Assembly (NCBI GenBank): GCA_009829735.1
Contig: CM020619.1
Coordinates: 32,455,106-32,519,105 of the forward strand
Reading direction: 5' to 3'
Length of the DNA: 64,000 bases
From: Pyropia yezoensis
Taxonomy: Eukaryota > Rhodophyta > Bangiophyceae > Bangiales > Bangiaceae
How positions within the stretch are numbered: the stretch's first letter is position 1; every line of letters starts with the position of its first letter. Of this stretch, positions 62,037-64,000 are shown piece after piece. The translations under genes and the position numbers were made by a program. The notes below the pieces were generated by a model. That model had not been told where the DNA came from and did no database searches. It worked only from the letters and a program-made list of their open reading frames with translations.

Positions 62037-62254
62037 CGCCGCCGGGTGTGGCGGGGCGCCCCCGCCGCCACTGCCGCCGCCGCCAATGTCCCTGTCCCCG
62101 TCGGCCCCGCCGTCGTGGTCGTCGTGGCCGGCAGCGTCGGCGGCAGCCGTTTGGCGCGCCGGTCGGCGGCGGCCGCCACGGACGGCGGCGGCGGCGGGCC
62201 GGCGGCGGCGCCACGGCGCTCCCACACCCCCGCCAGCGCGCGGACGGCCGACAT
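56954..62254 (-). CDS. Large unrecognised low-complexity protein, frame changes at homopolymers
   Basis: A candidate start at ATG 62254 (MSAVRALAGVWERRG) leads through Ala-rich, Glu-rich and Asp-rich tracts and a variable stretch, AVSTVSFSTYSSAAHVSFAG. Coding-like sequence then moves between frames: SPSADADGRPPWAGRWSLAS (about 60210-60280), HSFVADPAPGGG and GRGWNLAFNPDFRALAASRS (about 59570-59680), WDIPVLRLLGAAGRVGPVLALL (about 58300-58375), and CFEVGLAAVAAILGRL (about 57340-57390). The end is TLTVREVEDEVGDGVEV and FCTQLRGLFRAFVEVVEADR, with the stop at 56954. The changes fall at G/C runs (around 60436-60449, 60160-60190, 59743-59760, 57237-57260). Homopolymer length errors in the assembly are the simplest reason; decay is another. 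No family recognised. It converges on the RFC3-like gene with a 251-bp gap. Confidence 0.45.
57237..57260 (+). repeat. C24 homopolymer at an apparent frameshift
   Basis: Poly-G on the coding (minus) strand. The coding-like frame differs on either side of it. Confidence 0.85.
59743..59760 (+). repeat. G18 homopolymer at an apparent frameshift
   Basis: Poly-C on the coding strand of the large minus-strand gene. Plausible coding moves to another frame across it. Confidence 0.85.
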
Positions 62255-64000
62255 GGTGCACGCCGCCGACCACCGCGGGGGGGGGGGGTGGGCGCACGGG
62301 GTTGGGCGGCAGACGAGAGGAGGGGGGGGGTGGGACGGGTGGGGGGGTGGGGGAAGGGGGGGACGGCGGCAGTGGTGGTGGGCGAAAGAGACCGGGTCCC
62401 CCGCAGGCGGGACGGGCAAGGCGGGCAACAGGGGGGTAGGGCGGGGGGGGGGGGGGGGGGGACGGACTGGGGGGGAAGGAGGAGGAGGGGGACGGCGCGG
62501 GAAACGGCCACTGCCGCCGGGACGGCACGCCACGCAGGTCGGCGTCCACCCCCACCCCCACCACCACCCCCCCGCTCGGCACTGGGCAGGCGTGGCGGCG
62601 GCGGCGGCAGCGGCGGCGGCAGCGGCGGCGGCGGGGCGGTGGCCGGCGCCGCGCCCTATTGTTCGCCCCCCCCCCCGCCCCCCCCCCCCGCCCTCGTCCC
62701 ACCCGCGGGCGGGCCACGGCGCGGCGGGCGCGGGGGGGGCGGCGGCAGCAGGCGGGGCCGCCGCCCCCCTCCTCCTCCCCCTCCCCCCTCTCCTCGCCTC
62801 CCGCACGGAGCGGGGGGTGGGGGGGGGGGCGGGGGGTGGGCGGTTGGGGTGGCGGCGCGGGGCGCACGGGGCTGGCGGCCCCCCGCCCGTGCGCCGCGCC
62901 GTCGGTCGTAGCAAGGGCGGGGAGGGGAGGGGGGGGAGGGGCGGGTGGGCGGGCGGAGGGAGGGAGGGGGGGTGGGTGGGGGGATGGGTGGGGGGATGGG
63001 GGGGGGGGGAGGGGACCGTCGGCCTGGCGGCCGGCGGGCGCACTCCCCACTGCCTCGAGAGCGGGAACGCGGGCGGGGGGGGGAGGGTGGGGGCAGTGGG
63101 GGGTGGGGGTGGGGGGGGAGAGAGGGATGCAGGCGGCCGCTGCCGCCCACCCACCCACCCTCCCCCTCCCCCCCCCCCCACCGCCGCCGCCACCGCTTTG
63201 GACTCTATTCTTACCGTGTCCCACCCGCCGGTGCGGTGGGGTGGGCGGCGGCCGCACCGGCCGGCGGGGGCCACCAGCAGCGGCTGCGCTGCCGCACCGC
63301 CCGACGGGAACCGCGCCAACGACAAGAGCAGTGGGCGGGGGGGGGGGGGGGGGGGGGGGGGTGGGTGGGGGGGGGGGCGACGCCGTTGGCGGGCCGCCCC
63401 CGTGGACCTCCCCCCCCCCCCCCCCCCGCCATAGGGCCCCCCCCCCCGCCCACCGGGGCGCACGCACGCACACACCCGCCGACGGCGGCCGCCGACGGCG
63501 GCCGGCAGGCCGGCCGGCCGGCCGACCGCCGGGCGGGTGCCGTGGGGCCGCCCCCCCGCGCTTGACGGCGGTGACGGGGGCAGACCCCCCCCCCCCCAAG
63601 CCCTGCTCTCCCCGCGCGGGTGCCGACGGCACCACCGCCGGCAGCGACGCGCGGCAGGAGGGAGTGGGAGGGAGGGGGGCGGATGGGGGGGGGAGAAAGG
63701 GGGTGGGGGGGGGTGGGTGGGGTGGGGGGGAGGGGGGGGTGCGGCAGGGGCGGGGAGGGGGGGGGGGGGGTGGGGGGGGGGGTGCAGGCGACACCACGCC
63801 GGCCGGCCCTTTTCACATCCCCCCCTTCCCGGCAGTCAGCCGGTTGCAGCCACCGTCCCCTCCACCTCTTCCACGATGGAGGGCGGTGGCGGGTTGAGGA
63901 TGGAGGAGGGGGGCGGGGGGGGGGGGGGGGGGTGGGGGGGGGCGGGCGCCTGTCTGTGTGGGCAACAACAACAACAGGCAGCCCGCAGGGACAGCAGCCG
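62255..64000. other. G-rich upstream region with many homopolymers
   Basis: No supported gene. It includes G25 at 63337-63361 and many shorter G and C runs. It would contain the promoter of the large minus-strand gene if the start at 62254 is right. Confidence 0.45.

Noticed and set aside
60966-63434. Plus-strand frame of 822 codons
   Set aside because: Low-complexity mirror of the Asp/Glu/Ala tracts on the minus strand, running through G homopolymers.

Overview
This window looks like nuclear DNA from a very GC-rich, plastid-bearing eukaryote. The best guess is a bangiophyte red alga of the Porphyra/Pyropia type. The evidence is: single-exon genes beside one gene with six ordinary GT-AG introns; no operons or Shine-Dalgarno sites; eukaryote-specific genes (MSH5, RFC3/clamp-loader subunit, an RRM/NCOA5-like protein); a plastid fibrillin (PAP) gene; and long Ala/Gly/Pro/Ser-coding tracts with C or G runs of 20 to 34 bases. 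The species is inferred, not shown. Because GC is so high, stop codons are rare on both strands, so long open frames alone mean little here. I accepted genes on domain motifs, splice signals or clear non-repetitive sequence.

Layout. 1-4 kb is retroelement debris: a Ty3/gypsy-like Gag-protease remnant on the minus strand, a possible LTR edge and an unrecognised plus-strand frame. 4-9 kb is gene-poor and holds two hAT-like elements, one with a perfect 8-bp target-site duplication, plus a 40-bp hairpin. 11.4-14.3 kb encodes one reading frame with trypsin-like protease, NB-ARC NTPase and TPR regions, broken only by two in-frame stops. 17.6-28 kb has four minus-strand genes: a bZIP-like protein, an animal-type haem peroxidase, a Hedgehog-type Hint (Hog) protein and a membrane-anchored methyltransferase-like protein. 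29.7-32.4 kb is a TIR element with TAA duplications that contains a nested second hAT-like element. 32.6-37.9 kb has a seven-exon MSH5 gene, divergent from a two-exon plastid fibrillin gene. 38.3-46.3 kb has two convergent, mostly disordered proteins. 50.2-56.7 kb has an RRM/NCOA5-like RNA-binding protein and an RFC3-like clamp-loader subunit. 57-62.3 kb has a large minus-strand coding region whose frame changes at G/C homopolymers.

The most interesting items are: the protease-NB-ARC-TPR (STAND/NLR-like) locus; the related hAT-like elements with CAAGGGTAYC termini and arrayed AAGTGTAT-type subterminal repeats, one nested in a Harbinger-like element; and the free-standing Hog autoprocessing domain near an animal-type peroxidase.
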